From positions 59,311,707 to 59,375,706 of the forward strand of contig NW_020312828.1 of assembly GCF_003265705.1 (NCBI RefSeq): a stretch of 64,000 nt of DNA. The letters are read 5' to 3'. The first letter of the stretch is position 1, and each line of letters begins with the position of its first letter. This DNA is from Callorhinus ursinus (taxonomy: Eukaryota > Chordata > Mammalia > Carnivora > Otariidae). Positions 41,099 to 55,534 of this stretch are shown here, one piece after another. A program made the translations under genes and the position numbers. The notes under the pieces were generated by a model. That model had not been told where the DNA came from and made no database searches. It saw only the letters and a list, made by a program, of their open reading frames with translations.

Positions 41099-42861
41099 AG
41101 TACTAAAGAGGCGATTGGGGAATTTTCACCAAAAATATTTCACCATAGCTTGGCTTTGAAGAACTCTTATCTCTTCAAACCACCCTATAACAGCTGATTG
41201 AAATTATGCAAGTTTTGAGGTACCAGAAAGAAATGACTCATCCTTGATCAGATATGGCAACGATCTGTTTTGAGGTTGAGAGATACAGTCATAGCCAGAG
41301 GAACACAACATTTGGCTGATGGAGAGGTAGGGGTAGGGAAGGGGGATGGGTGCAGTACATGTGTTTTAGTCCTGCCATGTCAAAAAAGAGAAAAAAGAAG
41401 TATGTAAAATAAGCCTCTGCTTAAAAGCAGAAAATTAGTCAACACCATTGACTTAGCTCCTAATAATGCCAGTCACATGGGAGGGCAGCTGTGAACCAGA
41501 ATCTGTTTTTGCATTAGTCTTGGCTAGAGATGGGGCAGCAAAAATGATGCTGGGGTTTTGACAAGTTCTGTAAACACATATGTTCAGATAACAATTTACT
41601 AGGTTTACTTTATATACTTGTATGTTCCCTGGCAGAGACCTTTTGCAATGTGTGGTATCATCATTATTCAACATAAAACACTGCCAATTCTGAAAGAGAA
41701 GGTTATTTTAATAAATTCCTCAGATTTGGATAATATGAAAATATTTATAATTATTTTCCCTTAAATATTTCCCCTATTATTATATATAAAACTATATGTT
41801 CTTCATCAACCTATGGAGCTGACTTTGATACTTTTCATGTGTGATATAGTTTCCATTTCACTACAGAACAGTGAAGACCAAAATATTCTTAACTCTAAAC
41901 ACTTTTTACAGGCTATCAAGTTGAGAGGATACAGTGCAGATCAGATGTTAAAACATAGCATGTAGTCTGCTCAGCAGAAGGATGGTAATTGCTGCTTATT
42001 TCCACTGAACAGCGTACAAATTATGGAAATACAGTTAAATATACTGAAGTTCAAAACAATTAAGAACCATGTTAAAAATCTGCAGATTTGTGTCAACAAG
42101 AGACTTGGATACCAAATATGCAATTTGGACTAAATACTTGATAAGACTAGATTGGGAATACTTCTTGTACCATTTCATCCTCTAGGACCTAAATACAAAA
42201 ATAAAATAAAAATAAAACAAAAACAAAAATAAAAAAGTAAGAAAAATGAATCTGAACTTCATTTAATTTTTGAATCTATAAATAATTCTCTTAAAATGTC
42301 TCATTTGTACTCAGTTTTGTATTTCCTTGGGACACACAAAGTCGTAGGTATTTAAATCCACCTTTCCAATGGTTAAAATAAGTGCTTAGTATGTTATGTC
42401 ATTGCTCAAATAGAAGATGTATCTTTAAATGAGAATTCTCTTCCTACTAGGGTTTAAAACCAAACTCAAGCAGATAATTTCATTATAGAAGCACAGTGCA
42501 GACAGGGAAATCAAAGCTGATTTTTAAAGTTTTAATAACATTTTAAAAAGACAAGTTGGAATTATGAATTTCCTTAACAATCATGATGTAATTTTGTAAT
42601 AACTGAAATCTTTCATGGGAAAACTGCTTCTTCAGTAACTCACACAGTCAATAACACAGGAAAGCACGGTAATAGGCTGTCCCCCCATCGCCCCCCCCCA
42701 CATTCAAATAGCTCACGTACACGACTTCCTTTTCCATTACCAACTTGTCTGCAGTACCATCTGTGAAAACGAACACATACCTTGTGCTGCCAGTTTCTGT
42801 TTTTGCACGTCCATTAGTGGGACTGGCTACAGCTGCTCAAGAAGAAAGCAATGATTGTCTT

Positions 42862-42864
<3 letters not shown>

Positions 42865-42901
<37 letters not shown>
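42865..42901. repeat. (AT)n microsatellite
   Basis: About 18 pure AT units; can extrude as a cruciform. Confidence 0.95.
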
Positions 42902-42902
<1 letters not shown>

Positions 42903-43999
42903 CCCCTCCAGTATGACTGTATCAGCGCAAGGCAATACATCGTCCCGAGTAGGGGACTGCACTTAATAACCTGACTCGGACCCGTGTCTCTATGTGATCT
43001 GGAGTTTGTTAATCACACTGTATCACATACCAAAGCAAGAACTACCTCATCGCATCCAGCACTCTTGAGACGACCCCTCAGTCACTCCTACCAAAACGGA
43101 ACAGTTAAAATCATTCCGTACTGTGACATTCTGTCCCTCGAGCAGAGTATCAGGAAACCAATACTGAGGCCTGGCAGCATAGCCTGAGACACAAAACTCC
43201 TGGTGAGTGAGCTTTTATTTCATGAGAGGGGCTCTGCAAATAAAACACAGCAACTCACTTTTCTAAAACTTTATTTTTCCCTGCCTGCCTCGTGTTTACA
43301 TTATTTTTCTGTTAGCATTATTTTTTTCCTAGACAAACATGATTAAACTGTTCACAATCTTTGCAGAAGATGCAAATATATTAAAGCAAGAAATGACCTC
43401 AAATTAATTTTTTAAAGTTATTTGCCCTCAAGAAACATTTCTTCCTACTGTGGAGTAATATGAATTAAAAAAGAAAAAAGAAAACACCAACTACCAAGTT
43501 CTTAAAAATATATATATATATAAAAGATTCATAGAGAAGCTGAAATTAAAAACACACACAAAAGAAAAGCAGAGATCCAAAAAATGGCTTAGTTTTCCTG
43601 TGCTATTCCACATTTACAAATTTACCCCAAATATATCAAAACTACTCTTCTTCATAAGAGGTATTTTGCTGTCAGTGTGTAAGCTTAGCTTTTTGGGACA
43701 TTAGGATGCCACTTCTGCCTTAGCTTCTCATATACTGAATTGTCTTAAATCATCTAATGGCTCTGGTTTCTGAGCATTTAGGTATAGGAGATAGAGTACT
43801 GGATTCCGATTATTTACAGATGAAAGTCACTCCCAGGGGACTGGAGCTATTAAAAACAAGGGCCTATTTTTTCTTTCAATCTTTGCATTATCAGTGCACT
43901 GCACATAGTAGGCATTTAATTACTGACAGCTTAGTTGAACTGACCTCTATCAGAAGACAGGGTTCTGCTGATTTCAATAAACAGACATTGTGTTAAAAT

Positions 44000-44029
44000 A
44001 TATGTGTGTGTGGTATGCATATATATATG

Positions 44030-44081
<52 letters not shown>

Positions 44082-44093
44082 TGCTATGATCAA
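44000..44093. repeat. Compound (TG)/(AT)n/(AC)n microsatellite
   Basis: TATGTGTGTG runs into about 25 AT units broken by ATGT, then AC units. Likely highly polymorphic. Confidence 0.95.
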
Positions 44094-47000
44094 GCAGATT
44101 ATACTTCAAATGAAGCTTTATTCATGAAATATATATGGCAGTCATCATTACAAAAAATAGGACTTAGATTGAAAACAGTTTCACTTTTGTGAAATGCAAA
44201 ATAAAATTAAGTTATGCATCATATTTAGACTATATATTATATGACAGGAGGGAAAAGAAATGGACTTTGCTTGAGCTTCTGAACAATCTGAAAAACTAGT
44301 CGAAATGGCATATGCTGATGTGGGTATCTGTGTATGTATACACATCAAAGTGACAGTCCATATACATACACATACACAAATATACATACATACACAAAAG
44401 AATCCAGCGCAACATTTTATCACTGACATGTAGTGAGATGTTGCTAGTGGCTTTTATTTTCATTAAAATAATATCACATTTTATAAAGGGCTAAAATACC
44501 AATGATGTTGTTAAATTAAAGAGAAAAAAATCCCAAGAGTTTCCTGGAGAGTGGAGAAGAAATGTAATTAACTATGTGTACAAAAGACCGAAAAGGAAAT
44601 GAAGGAACAGAGTACCTAGGAGAGTGACTTATATGTCAGCCTAATAATTATTGATTTTAATAGGTGGAAAATAAGACATTGAGAACTTCTGATTTATTTT
44701 TATTACTGTGTTAGAGTCCTCTCAATTCACTTACACACTCAATTAACATAAGTATAATTATATATGGGAGAATACTGAATGCAATGCTTGACATATATCA
44801 GGAATTCAACGAGCGTTAAATTCTTCCTTTCTCTCTTAGTTTCAGAAGATACTGGGTATCAATAGATATTAGATTTTAGGAAATACTGAATAGCTAAATA
44901 ATATTTTGGCATGTACATACACATATACCATTCAATTACCTAGATTTACATATTTATGCACATTTGTATAAAATTTATGCAAAGAAGCTCTTATTTATTC
45001 TATTTTTACAAAAAGAGAAGAGGATGAATAATGATCCTAAGACTCTCTCACATTTAGGTGACTGTCTTAAAATTTATCACATCAATTATGCGTTTGAAAA
45101 TACTGTCTCTCCACTCTCTTTCTCTCCTCTATTCTTCGTCTTTTGACTGTGTTCCAAAAGACCTTTAAGGATTTCATTACGTAAATAAACCAGTTTGGTG
45201 GTGACTTACTTACTTTCATGAGATTCACCAGTCTATCAAAGATACATGTCTCATCCTAAAACACAAGTGGAAATTTGGGGAAGGAATCCGTAACCTTTGG
45301 CATTTTCTAAAACATAAAAGAATGCTAGGTAGGTCAAGTTGCCTTACGAATATTACTCATTCTAGCTAGTTTTCTTCTTTTCATATAGTGTGATCACATA
45401 GCTTAATACATTACCATAAAATACGACAATGGGTATTTAATTCATAGACTACACAAAGTTGATCCACTTAGATTTATACAGATCAAGATTTAGAAACCTC
45501 TGTACAAAAATTAATTTTGGGTGCTGGCTGTAAATTTATATCCATAAGCAACTATTTGGAATTTGACATCCCCTATTTTATTAAAAAAAATATATATATA
45601 TATGCACACATAATACATTAACATGCACACATACACTTAAAATATGTATTGCACGTTTACATCCATATTTCCTTTAAAAAAAAGTGACTTCTAGGTCTTC
45701 CAGTTTAATAATTTAAAAAGTTCAGAGGGGACAATCTCATATTTTAAAGGCTTCACTTTAAAAACAAAACAAAACAAAAAAGTTATGCTTTTTTCCCAAA
45801 TAAAGGGTTATATCTAACTAGAGAGTAAAATATCTCTGAGGAAAAAGTAGATATAAAAAGTGTAAGGACAGAATCAATGAAACTTAAGAAACTAGGAGGT
45901 AGCATTTCATGAAGAAGGAATAATTTATGTATGATTAAAAAACATTTGCAGATATTACATGCTCCAAAAATTGTGTACTCACTGAAGGGCAGGTTAAGTA
46001 GCTAGACCTGATTTAAATCATCCCTCTTTTTCTATCTACTTTCCAATATTTTATTTCACTCATTGCATATATGTATGTATATACTTAGTGTACCCATGTG
46101 TATATTTCCTTGGCAAAATAAAAATGGAAATAGTCATCTTCTTTTAAACTCATCCCAAATGGAGAAATAATTCAAAAATAAACAGAATAGACTGATTGGT
46201 ACCAGACTAAAATTCAAAGCAATTCACATGTACAAAAAAAAAAAAAAGAAAGTAAAGAGAGCCTTAAACATAAAAGTCCTAACTTTTAAAGAAGAAAATC
46301 ACTATTAGCAGAGGTTTAGCTAATTAGTCGATCTAATGCAGAGCTTTTATGTTTGTAGGTTTACAAATTTCAGAAAATGACCAAATTATTCCACTTATAC
46401 CATTAACTTGACCCCTTCCAGAATTTGACCCTCCTAATAGATTTGTTTTATAAGATATGACATCTTGAACAGCTGTGCTATTCTTTCTTGAACTTGACTT
46501 TTTTTTTTTTTTAAGCATGGAAATAGATTGATTTACTAAAACATGAGTATTCTTTGGTAACAGTGGGGGGAGGGAGGAATCAGAAATGGAAAAATAATAT
46601 GAGTTCCTATCTGAGCGAGTCATTTTGAAACTCAGAGAACACTGAAGTATTACAAACATTTGTGACCAGTTAGAGAAATGATGTAGAGAGAATTTGAAAA
46701 TAATCACTATGAATTGAGTTCATTAACATAAGGAGGTATGATTATTAAAATGGAGAAGAAATTCATTTGAATGTTCTGATCTTCAAACCCCCTACCACTG
46801 AGTGGATGCCATTATGTGCTCGTTGCAAATTGCAGTGTTTCAAGTCTGGCTAGTAAGGCTCTCTCCAGAATTTTACTTTTTAAAACTAAATATAAATTGA
46901 GATTAAGTTAGACAATTTCAGGGAAAAGGTTTTCTAAATTTCTTACAGGGCAAATAACTTGCAGGCACATTGGGAATTTTAATCTATGCTAAAAAAAAAT

Positions 47001-49464
47001 ACCTCTAGCAAGATTCTATTTAATATAGCAACTAAATAAATAGTTTGATGGAACCGGAATACTGGTCTTACTCAGAACCCTCTTGATAAAAAGCCACACT
47101 GGATTTATAGATGAAGTAGGAAGGGGGGAACAACACGGCATTTAATAATCACCGCGTCTACCCTTACTCAATGCCCTATCAAGTTTAATCATGCAGAGGT
47201 ACTTAGGCTTAAGTGTTATTTTTGTACCTTGGCTCCAAATGGCATCTTGACTTAAAATTCCGTCAAGTACTTCAGAAAAATAATAAATTTTGCAGCACAG
47301 TACTAAAAGTACATATGAGGCTATTCTTCATTTCAATTATACTTTTAATATATTAGTGATCTGTTCATCAGATCGCTGCTTCTGAGAGGTCGACCATTGT
47401 CTAACACAGCCCAAGCACACACTGTTATTTTTACAAGAAATGAAGGCATTGGAAAAAAAAAAAAAATCAGACAACTCTGTTTCCAGTGTCTCGGGGATAA
47501 TTGTTACCTTTCTTCTTTTCAACTTTAAAAGAAAGCAGTGTCTGTTTTGCTCAGGGCAGCTGTTTAAGGTTCCTGCTGTCAGAATCTTTTCAACTTGAGC
47601 AGATTTAGGATTATTTAAAAATGATTATTGTATCGCACTAAGTATTCTATTGCTATTAAAACTTGAGCATCCTAATGTCCATACACAGCACAGTAATTAA
47701 CCCAGGAGATACGTGTTCACACTCACCTTTGGGATACACACATATATTTTTACATGGGTGGTTCTAAATGGTTTATTTTTATTTAAAAAATTTTTAGACA
47801 AACCTGTGATGGGGAATGTAATATTGGTAGTCCGAGATACAATGAAATTTTAAAAATATTTGGTCTTCTACATCTAGTTCTGAAATTCCTATTTCAAAGC
47901 AAACTCTGAAGACGATTCACTTACAACAGAGCAACTTCTATAAGCTGATCCATTCTTTTATTTTATTTTATTAGGCAATATGCTATTGTAATGCAATCCC
48001 AGAACATTAGCAGAGAGGTTTTGCTTTAATCGTCATAAATTTACAAAAAAATCCTTATTTTGAAAATATATTTTTCAGCTCATAGCTTAAATGATTGGAC
48101 TTGCTTTCATTATTAGATAAATATATAATTTTTAACTTGGCAATACTGGTAAAATTTTCCATTAGAACTACAATTAAAATTCATTTTTGTCCAAGCCATA
48201 AACATTGGTTTCCTTTAGCTTCCTTCTAAGTTGATTTAGATTTTCCTTAGCAACCAATGCACAGCCTTCTCCACCCCTTTATTTCTTTGAATGTTTATTA
48301 CCTGTTGAAATCTTCTTGGCTTGCAGAAATAGCAGACAGGAAAGGAAAAAACTTACAACCTAAATGCCTGATATTTAATCAATAAAGGAAGGATTTTCTC
48401 CCTTAGGAATTCACTGCTCCATAAACTCTGCCTCTTCTCCTCTTTCAGGAACAGAGATGAAAATTCTCTGATTCCCACAAAAACAAAACCTCAAGTCACT
48501 ACGACACACTGAAGAGCCTAAGAAACATGCTCTTACTTACTTATCGATTACAGGTTATTCATCTATAATTTTTAAATACAACTGCTAATCACTTGCTATT
48601 ACACAAAGATGACAAGTCCTCTGAGTCTAAACTCATACTTCTTCCAAAGTTTCTCAGAGATATATATTCATAATATTCATTATATTGGTTCTCTCAGTGA
48701 TAGAAAATCAACCTTTCTGGAGGACAGATCTCATTTCTGAAAGAAAACATTTATTCAGAGTAACGCTGATGAAGAAGACAGCAGAATCACCTGAGTGGGA
48801 CCCAAGGGTGGCAAACGCATATGACAGACCAGCATGGCGTGTGGACAATGACTGACAGGAGTCGGGACCAGCACTGGCTGTCATGCAGGGGCAGAGTCCA
48901 GGGCCCTCTAGGAGGTCAGGTGCTACCCCTTCACTGCTGGGTGGTATAGCTTCCAGAGATTTGCTTAGGGAGCAGCTGGGGCCCCCGGTGGATCTGGGAC
49001 TTGGGGTTGAAGGCTAGTCAGTCAGGACTGAAGGGGGCTCACCAGGTTGAGTATTAGTCTCAGCATTGTCATTTTGAGTAAAAGTTTGATGTAACTAGCA
49101 GATCGCTGGTGTGATCTCATGGCTCAAAAACGGGTGCTGATCATTATTCTAAAGACTTACAACAATGTTCTCTCCAAAGTCAGCAAAACCTGAATAAATT
49201 GGCAGCTTCCTCAGGTGGTGGTTTTGAAAGTCTACACTCACTTGGTAATAAGTTCTGGTATGTTTATTTATAAACGTCTTATTACTTTAAATTATCACCT
49301 CATGTAAGGAAGGTTCAGTGCCTTTGAAGTGTTTATAATTTTGAGGGGAGGTAAGGTAAATATACATGAAGCAATTAAGAGAATGATGCAAGAAAGCAGA
49401 CATGTCTAAATATAAGATTTTTATGATTCCTCTGCTTCTAAATGCTACAACAAGCGAGAAATGT

Positions 49465-49525
49465 GAAACACACACACTCGCACACGCACACATACACACC
49501 CTCTCATACACATTCACACACATGC
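49465..49525. repeat. Degenerate CA-rich repeat
   Basis: Imperfect CACACA runs interrupted by TCG, CG and CAT. It accounts for the cysteine/valine-rich short frame on the minus strand. Confidence 0.8.
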
Positions 49526-50019
49526 AGCTAAGGAGCCCACGCAAGTAGGTGGTAGGGCTCGAATGCACTTTCAATCATTACTTATCACTGTAACTTTTAG
49601 TTTCTTTCAGTTGCTTGCGGCAGAAAATACAACCCAAACTAGATTAATATGAGGATAAATCTTCTGACACCTGGAAATGAAAAAACCAGGAAACGCTGCC
49701 TTTAGGCACAGTTTAACCAAGATTCAAGTGATAGCATGAGAGCATAATTTCTTACCCTCTGGTATATGTTTCCAATGCACTAACTACAGTTTCACCCATA
49801 TACCTTCTCTCTGGTTGGCAAAATGGCTGTTGGACATCTAGTGCCATATAGTTGACTGAACAAATGATGGGGGGGAAACAGTGAGTTTTCTTTCTTGATA
49901 GCTCAACACTATGTCCTCAATAGGGCCTTGCTGGCCTAACTCAAGTCATGTCCCTTTCCTACCATGGCCAGATGGGATGTAGGATGGAATGCCTGCATTG
50001 GTTTATTAGGCCTAAAATC

Positions 50020-50145
50020 GATTCTCTAATGTGAGTTACAAATTACCTGGTGATCTTATCCAAATGCAGATTTTTATTTAGTAGGTCTGAGATGGAATCA
50101 GAGATTCAGTATTTCTCCTAAGCTCCCAGTTTGTGTAACAAAAAA
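50020..50145. mobile_element. MER5A-type hAT-Charlie DNA transposon fragment
   Basis: GTGAGTTACAAATTACCTGG, CAAATGCAGATTTTTATTTA with GTAGGTCTGAGATGG, and AGATTCAGTATTTCTCCTAA with GCTCCCAG follow the MER5 order. The right terminus is eroded. Confidence 0.72.
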
Positions 50146-52046
50146 CAAAGGCACACACCTGAGCTCCGAATCTTGGGCAAAATCAGCTTCATCTGAACTA
50201 GATGAAATGAAAGTGAGGGAGGTGTGGATTTTCAAGGGAAAACTAAGGACTGTTATCAGAAGTAAGATATTAAAAGATGAGATAAAAAAATCAATACATT
50301 TCTTCTACCAGCCCCCCCCCCACTCTTCTGTATGTTATCTATCCAGAAGAGGGATCTTTTAGTAAGTAAAGCATCTGTTCTGACAGTACTGCTGATTACA
50401 TTTGAGTGGCCCAACCATGCCATCTAGTATTTTCTGTGGTTTGAATAATCCTTGAAAGAAGCCATCATTATCTACTCTTCTTGTGTAACTCTCTTGAAAG
50501 AGTTGATCTATGCCATTTTCTTTTTTCTACAAAAGCCACACTATGAGGAGGTAGTAAATGATCACTATACCACCAACAGCCTGTTTAGAAGAATGTGGCA
50601 AAACCTTATTGTCACAAAAAGCAAGGATGCCCCCATGACAGGTGCCATGGTCAACTATTTGAGATTCAATCAATCCCATTTCCTTAGTTCACAATGAATA
50701 TACAGGATATGTTTGGAAAGTTCACAATAAAAGCCCTTGTGGCCAGCTCACGTGAGAACTTTCCTGAAGGTTTATCTGTACTTGAAAGCCAACAGAGCTT
50801 TTCAGTAGTCACAGTGATGACAAAGGTAGCATCCAATTTTTTTTTTCTGAATGCATGTTCTTACAGTCCTTTGTCAAATATCATAAAGTATTAAATGGGC
50901 CAATAACTGTTTCCATGGGCACATGTGTCAGAAAAATAACTTATAGACAAATGTAGCATCCTTATCTTCCAGAAAGACTGAATTACTACGTTAACAAGAG
51001 GAAGGTTTACCCTCTTTCAAATGAGGTATCTAAAAATATATACCTCTTCTGATCCTATGTCTAGCCCTAGCTCATATTTACACTGTAAATATTAATTACT
51101 ATCAATTTCAACTTTTGCTTTCTTCACTCCTTAGAGAGGTGGTATACTCTTTTGTTTGAATTCTCTACATCACTGGGCACGTCTCTAGTTTGGGCTATAA
51201 AGAGTCAAAGAGAGCATGAGACTACTTTCTATATTCTTTCTCAGGTAAAGAAAATCTATGACTTTTATTTCCCCCTATGAAGTGAAAGCATCTTATAATC
51301 TAGCAAGTGACTATTGTGTCTCATAAGAGTATTAAGACTAAAATACCAAAACTTGGCATGTATTTTCTATTTCTAAATGAAAGCAGACCAGTGTCATCCA
51401 AAAGATGTACAAGTGTCTAAAAAATAGAAAGTGCAAGACTTACTTATTGCCAAAAGCATGTAAATCTAGTGCCAAAAGTCTTACACATACAGGATTGCAT
51501 AAAAACCAAGGCCATGGCCCACTAAATGTGATAATGGGGTGATACGTATCTGTCATCACTTACCTATTCATTAATACTTAATACCATTCATTGACCATCT
51601 GCTTGGTGCCCAGGACCATGCTGGATGATTATGGACCCACAGCTATGGACCTATAGGGACTATGGACCCATAGAATACATGACCCAAGGTCTCAAGTTGC
51701 TCACCAACCATTAGAGAAGCCATATAAGCAAAGACCTGGTAAGTGCTCTAATAAAGCTATCTGTATTTACTAGGTTATGCCTCGGGGAAAAAAAAAAAAA
51801 GAGCAACTAGCCAATCATTCTGAAGGGTCATGAATATCATGCACACAGAATGTCTTGTGCTATGCCAGTCACATAATAGATGTTCAGTAAATTAGTCTCT
51901 TCCTTCTTTATATATTTATGTAAAAGAGGGTGGGTGTAAATAACAAATGATATCATGGTCTCTTCCAGTTCTTGCATTTCAATACTACTACATTTCATTG
52001 TTTCTTCCAGATGATCTGGAGTAATCTCACTGGCTTTGAGACTCAC

Positions 52047-52121
52047 ATTTCCTCTCTCCCTTCTCCCTTCCTCTCTCTTCCTCCTTCCATCCCTTCTTTC
52101 CTCTTTGTTTCTTTGCCTTTT
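52047..52121. repeat. Polypyrimidine tract
   Basis: About 75 bases almost wholly C/T on the plus strand (TCCTCTCTCCCTTCTCCC...), able to form triplex DNA. It produces an artificial Arg/Glu-rich frame on the minus strand. Confidence 0.85.
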
Positions 52122-55096
52122 CATTTATCATTTCATTTTCAGACTACTCAAGTTCCAGGCATTACACCCTGGTGATTCTAAGAAAAACTGTATTTTGCAA
52201 TAAAACAAACACTCCAAGAACATCTTATACAGTTACTAAAGCCTGATCCAATGTACAATGACTGGTGACTGACTGACGCAACCTAACATAATATGTATTC
52301 TTAATAAAGGTGAACTAATGTTAATTTCATCCAAGATATTTATTTAAGTACATAGTAAAATGCACTCTAGGTTTGTCTTTTGTTGCTGTTCGAGGGGAGG
52401 GAGCCAAATGGTCTCAATTGCATATGGAGATAGCATTAGATGTGTTTCTTTTGCTCAACTTAGGCAGTCAACAAAGTGCCTGAGTGTAGGAGTGTGGATG
52501 ACGAGTACCTCCCAGCTTCAGTCATGCATTTTCTATAAACTAGGAATGGGGTTATTCACCCCTGGGGCACGGGGAAGCAGTCAGTGAGTCTTTCAGGATG
52601 GTGGTGTTGTGATTTTCATTTCCTGGCACAGCATAGTGCTAAATGTAGGGAACTGGGATTAATTTTTCACTGGAACAAAGTCACTTTATCATTCTCCTTT
52701 AGTACCCTCCCCTATTTTAGAAAAGAAGGGGTAGGACCTCTGCACTGCCATTTTCAGTGATGCTAACAAGATAAATTAGAACACGTGACATGGATATGAA
52801 AGTAAAAATCTTGTCACAAGGCAAGGGATTTTAAAGAGCATCAAATGGACAGATGCCGAACTTGTTAAAATGGCAAAGACACCCCGAGCAGTGACACGAC
52901 GGAGTCATTAGTTTTTCAATTGACTTGTAAGTAATTTTCCATACTATCCTCTAGGACAAACGGGCTTCACTGTGTCGTGTTTGTCAAGTCTTTACAAAGT
53001 TTGTTTTAAAAGTAAATCACTGGTAAAACTGAAATGTATTTTAATAACGAAAACGTTGTATTTAAAGAGCCTAGTTTTTCCCCATTAGCCACAGGGGACA
53101 TTTTGTACCCTGTATACATTATTATTAGCACTTTGCAGCTAACAAGCAACTTTTAAACACTACTCTGCAACAGCTGTAAGGCTAAACCTTCCAGTCATTG
53201 GCCCCTTCTGCTGAACATCCAGAAATGCAGTGTTATGACATGTACAAACATCCACCCTAACTTCCTTTCAACTGAGAAAACTCAAGATGGTAGGAAACGG
53301 GAGACCAACAAGAATCCGCTCCCTTACTGTACACAGTGTCTCGCTCTCTGATTAGAGCCCAGGGCACACTCGTGGTGAAGCAACAGCTCTGCTTTCTGTC
53401 TTTTCATTCCCTTCTCCCATTAATGTTATTTCAATTGTGTTATGGGCTGCACTTTAGATCTAAAAAGAAACATTTAGTTTTATTTGAATGCTTAAATGAT
53501 TAATGACCCTCTAGTGTAGCTGTCCTCTCACAATTGCCATAGAGTAAGCTGCAATTTACTTTTTAAAAATCCAGACCTCTGGGTGCTATTGAGAGCAAAC
53601 GATAGCTCAGGCATTGGCCACTACATAGAGCGTTCATTTTTTAAAATTGCATCAACTCCCCAGTATTCTAGGTGGACCATTTCCTAAATGTTTACGTCAA
53701 TGGAAAGTCTCGAAACTTTTATTATGGAAAAATCCAGGCATTGCCACACTGTTCAATGAAGGAGGGTAGGTGTGCACCTGAGAACTGGAAGATAAAAGGA
53801 GAGGGAAGCTCGAATCACTAAGAAGGATTGTCTGGACGGGCCAAGACTCCGTGTTCTTCAAAAGGAGGACCATTTTGCATTTCATCCGAGAGCGGTGCAC
53901 AGCTGTCTGCTGCAGGGGAAGGAAGTAGTTATGTGCACCTATCATGTAATCAAGAAAAGGTGCCTGTGAGTCGTAACAGGACCATGTGAGTCTTACACTT
54001 TTCTATTTTATACAGCTAACATCCTCATATCCCAGAGCGAGTCAGAACAGCAGTCTACATAAAACATGTAACTCCTAAAAATATAGCTGTTTACATTTAT
54101 ATAATGGAAAAAGATGTGATGTTTGCCTCCCAAGGTTTCAGCAGTGAGCCTTATAATAAGTTTGTACTGCTCTCCTAACTTTATTTTTTGGAAAATGCAA
54201 AATGCATTAAAGAATAGATTCTAAGGCATTGCTGCAGAGTATATTCTGTGTGACAAAGGATAATGGGCCATCATAGGATGAAAATGGACATTATCAAACC
54301 ACAGTGCCTGGGAGTCACCTAGATAGCGCTGTCAGTTTGTTGTGTTTTTCTGTTTAAGTCTTCTGGCTAAAATGTTTTCTGACTTTTGTCTTGGCCAATT
54401 TTGGGCCACACTGTTAAATAAACTATTATTTAATCAAATACAGGCATATTAGTCTCACTCCTGCTGACAACTTCAATTAGAATATTTTTGCTTTGTTAAA
54501 AAAAAAAAAAACCTCATGATCTTTAAACTGTTAAGGCCTCTGCACAACATCTGGTAACAATTTTTGATATATCCAACCATCAAACTTGTATCTCCGTGAA
54601 GTGGTTTATCCAAGATTTGTTTTAATTAGGCCGCCTTTCTAACTTCACATGGCTTTCAAAAGACAGAATCACTCAGATGTTTTAAGCTGTAAACTTACTG
54701 AAAGGTTCAGAGGCTATAATTAGAGATCCACCAAGGTGGACTATTTCTGTTTATTAGCTAGATAGCCAGGTTAATTCAGTCGCCTCTTGAAAAGAACAAG
54801 AAACTATTTCTAACTTTAGCACATTAAAAAAACTTTTAAAAGCTTCAAGCTGCTTTTTAACACCCTACTCTTCTCGCTGGTGCTCCTATCAAAAGCATTT
54901 GAGTCCAACGCTTTCCATAGGGATGCATATTCCAAATGTGTATTTCTCTACTTGGGCAGCCCGGTTCAGTTTTAACGTCTTCCATTTAAATGAAGTACAA
55001 GTTAGAGAAACGTAGCATTGCGAAGGCAAGCTAACAAAGAACAGCATATACCTGAACAATAAACATAAAAATCAATCAAATTCTAGATTCATTTTT

Positions 55097-55154
55097 TTCT
55101 GTGTCTTTCTTTGTTGTTTTTTTTTTTTATTATGTTATGTTAATCACCATAACT
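55097..55154 (-). mobile_element. Very short 5'-truncated L1 insertion
   Basis: A T-rich tail followed by ATTATGTTATGTTAATCACC, the reverse complement of the carnivore L1 3' terminus. It is bracketed by the direct repeat TTCTAGATTCATTTT (55081-55095 and 55156-55170), a target-site duplication. Confidence 0.85.
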
Positions 55155-55478
55155 TCTAGATTCATTTTAAGAAAGCATCTTCCCTCCACCAACCATAGCT
55201 TCTGGTAAGCCACCATTTCAGTAAGAAATTACACTTACTTTGGATGTTCTTTTTTAATATATTTGCCTCTGTCTAAACCTTGGGGAGTATAAAAATCTTC
55301 ACTCATTTATTTGCATCACAGGCACAGATTAAAGGCAAAAGTAATGTGGAACCTTAAAACTATTTATTTTATGAGGTAACTATTTAAAAATCCACTGGGA
55401 AAATAATGAAAAATGGCCTCATTATCCCTCTTTTTTGGTGAACCAGGCTTCCTTCTACCAAAATAGGTCTCCCAGCTC

Positions 55479-55534
55479 TGTGTGTGTGTGTGTATGTGTG
55501 TGTGTGTGTGTTTGTGTGTGCGTGCATGTGTGTG
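55479..55534. repeat. (TG)n microsatellite
   Basis: Interrupted TG run with TATG, TTTG and CGTGCATG variants; Z-DNA-prone. Confidence 0.95.

Noticed and set aside
46333..46707. 124-codon minus-strand frame within the large TRPS1 intron
   Set aside because: No recognisable domain; includes a run of lysines from a poly(T) tract; no splice-site context found.
48780..49030. G/C-richer intronic block considered as a missed exon or CpG island
   Set aside because: Few CpG dinucleotides, no open frame with TRPS1-like zinc-finger sequence, and no clear splice-site pair.
51837..52124. 95-codon Arg/Glu-rich minus-strand frame
   Set aside because: Produced by the complement of the polypyrimidine tract at 52047-52121.
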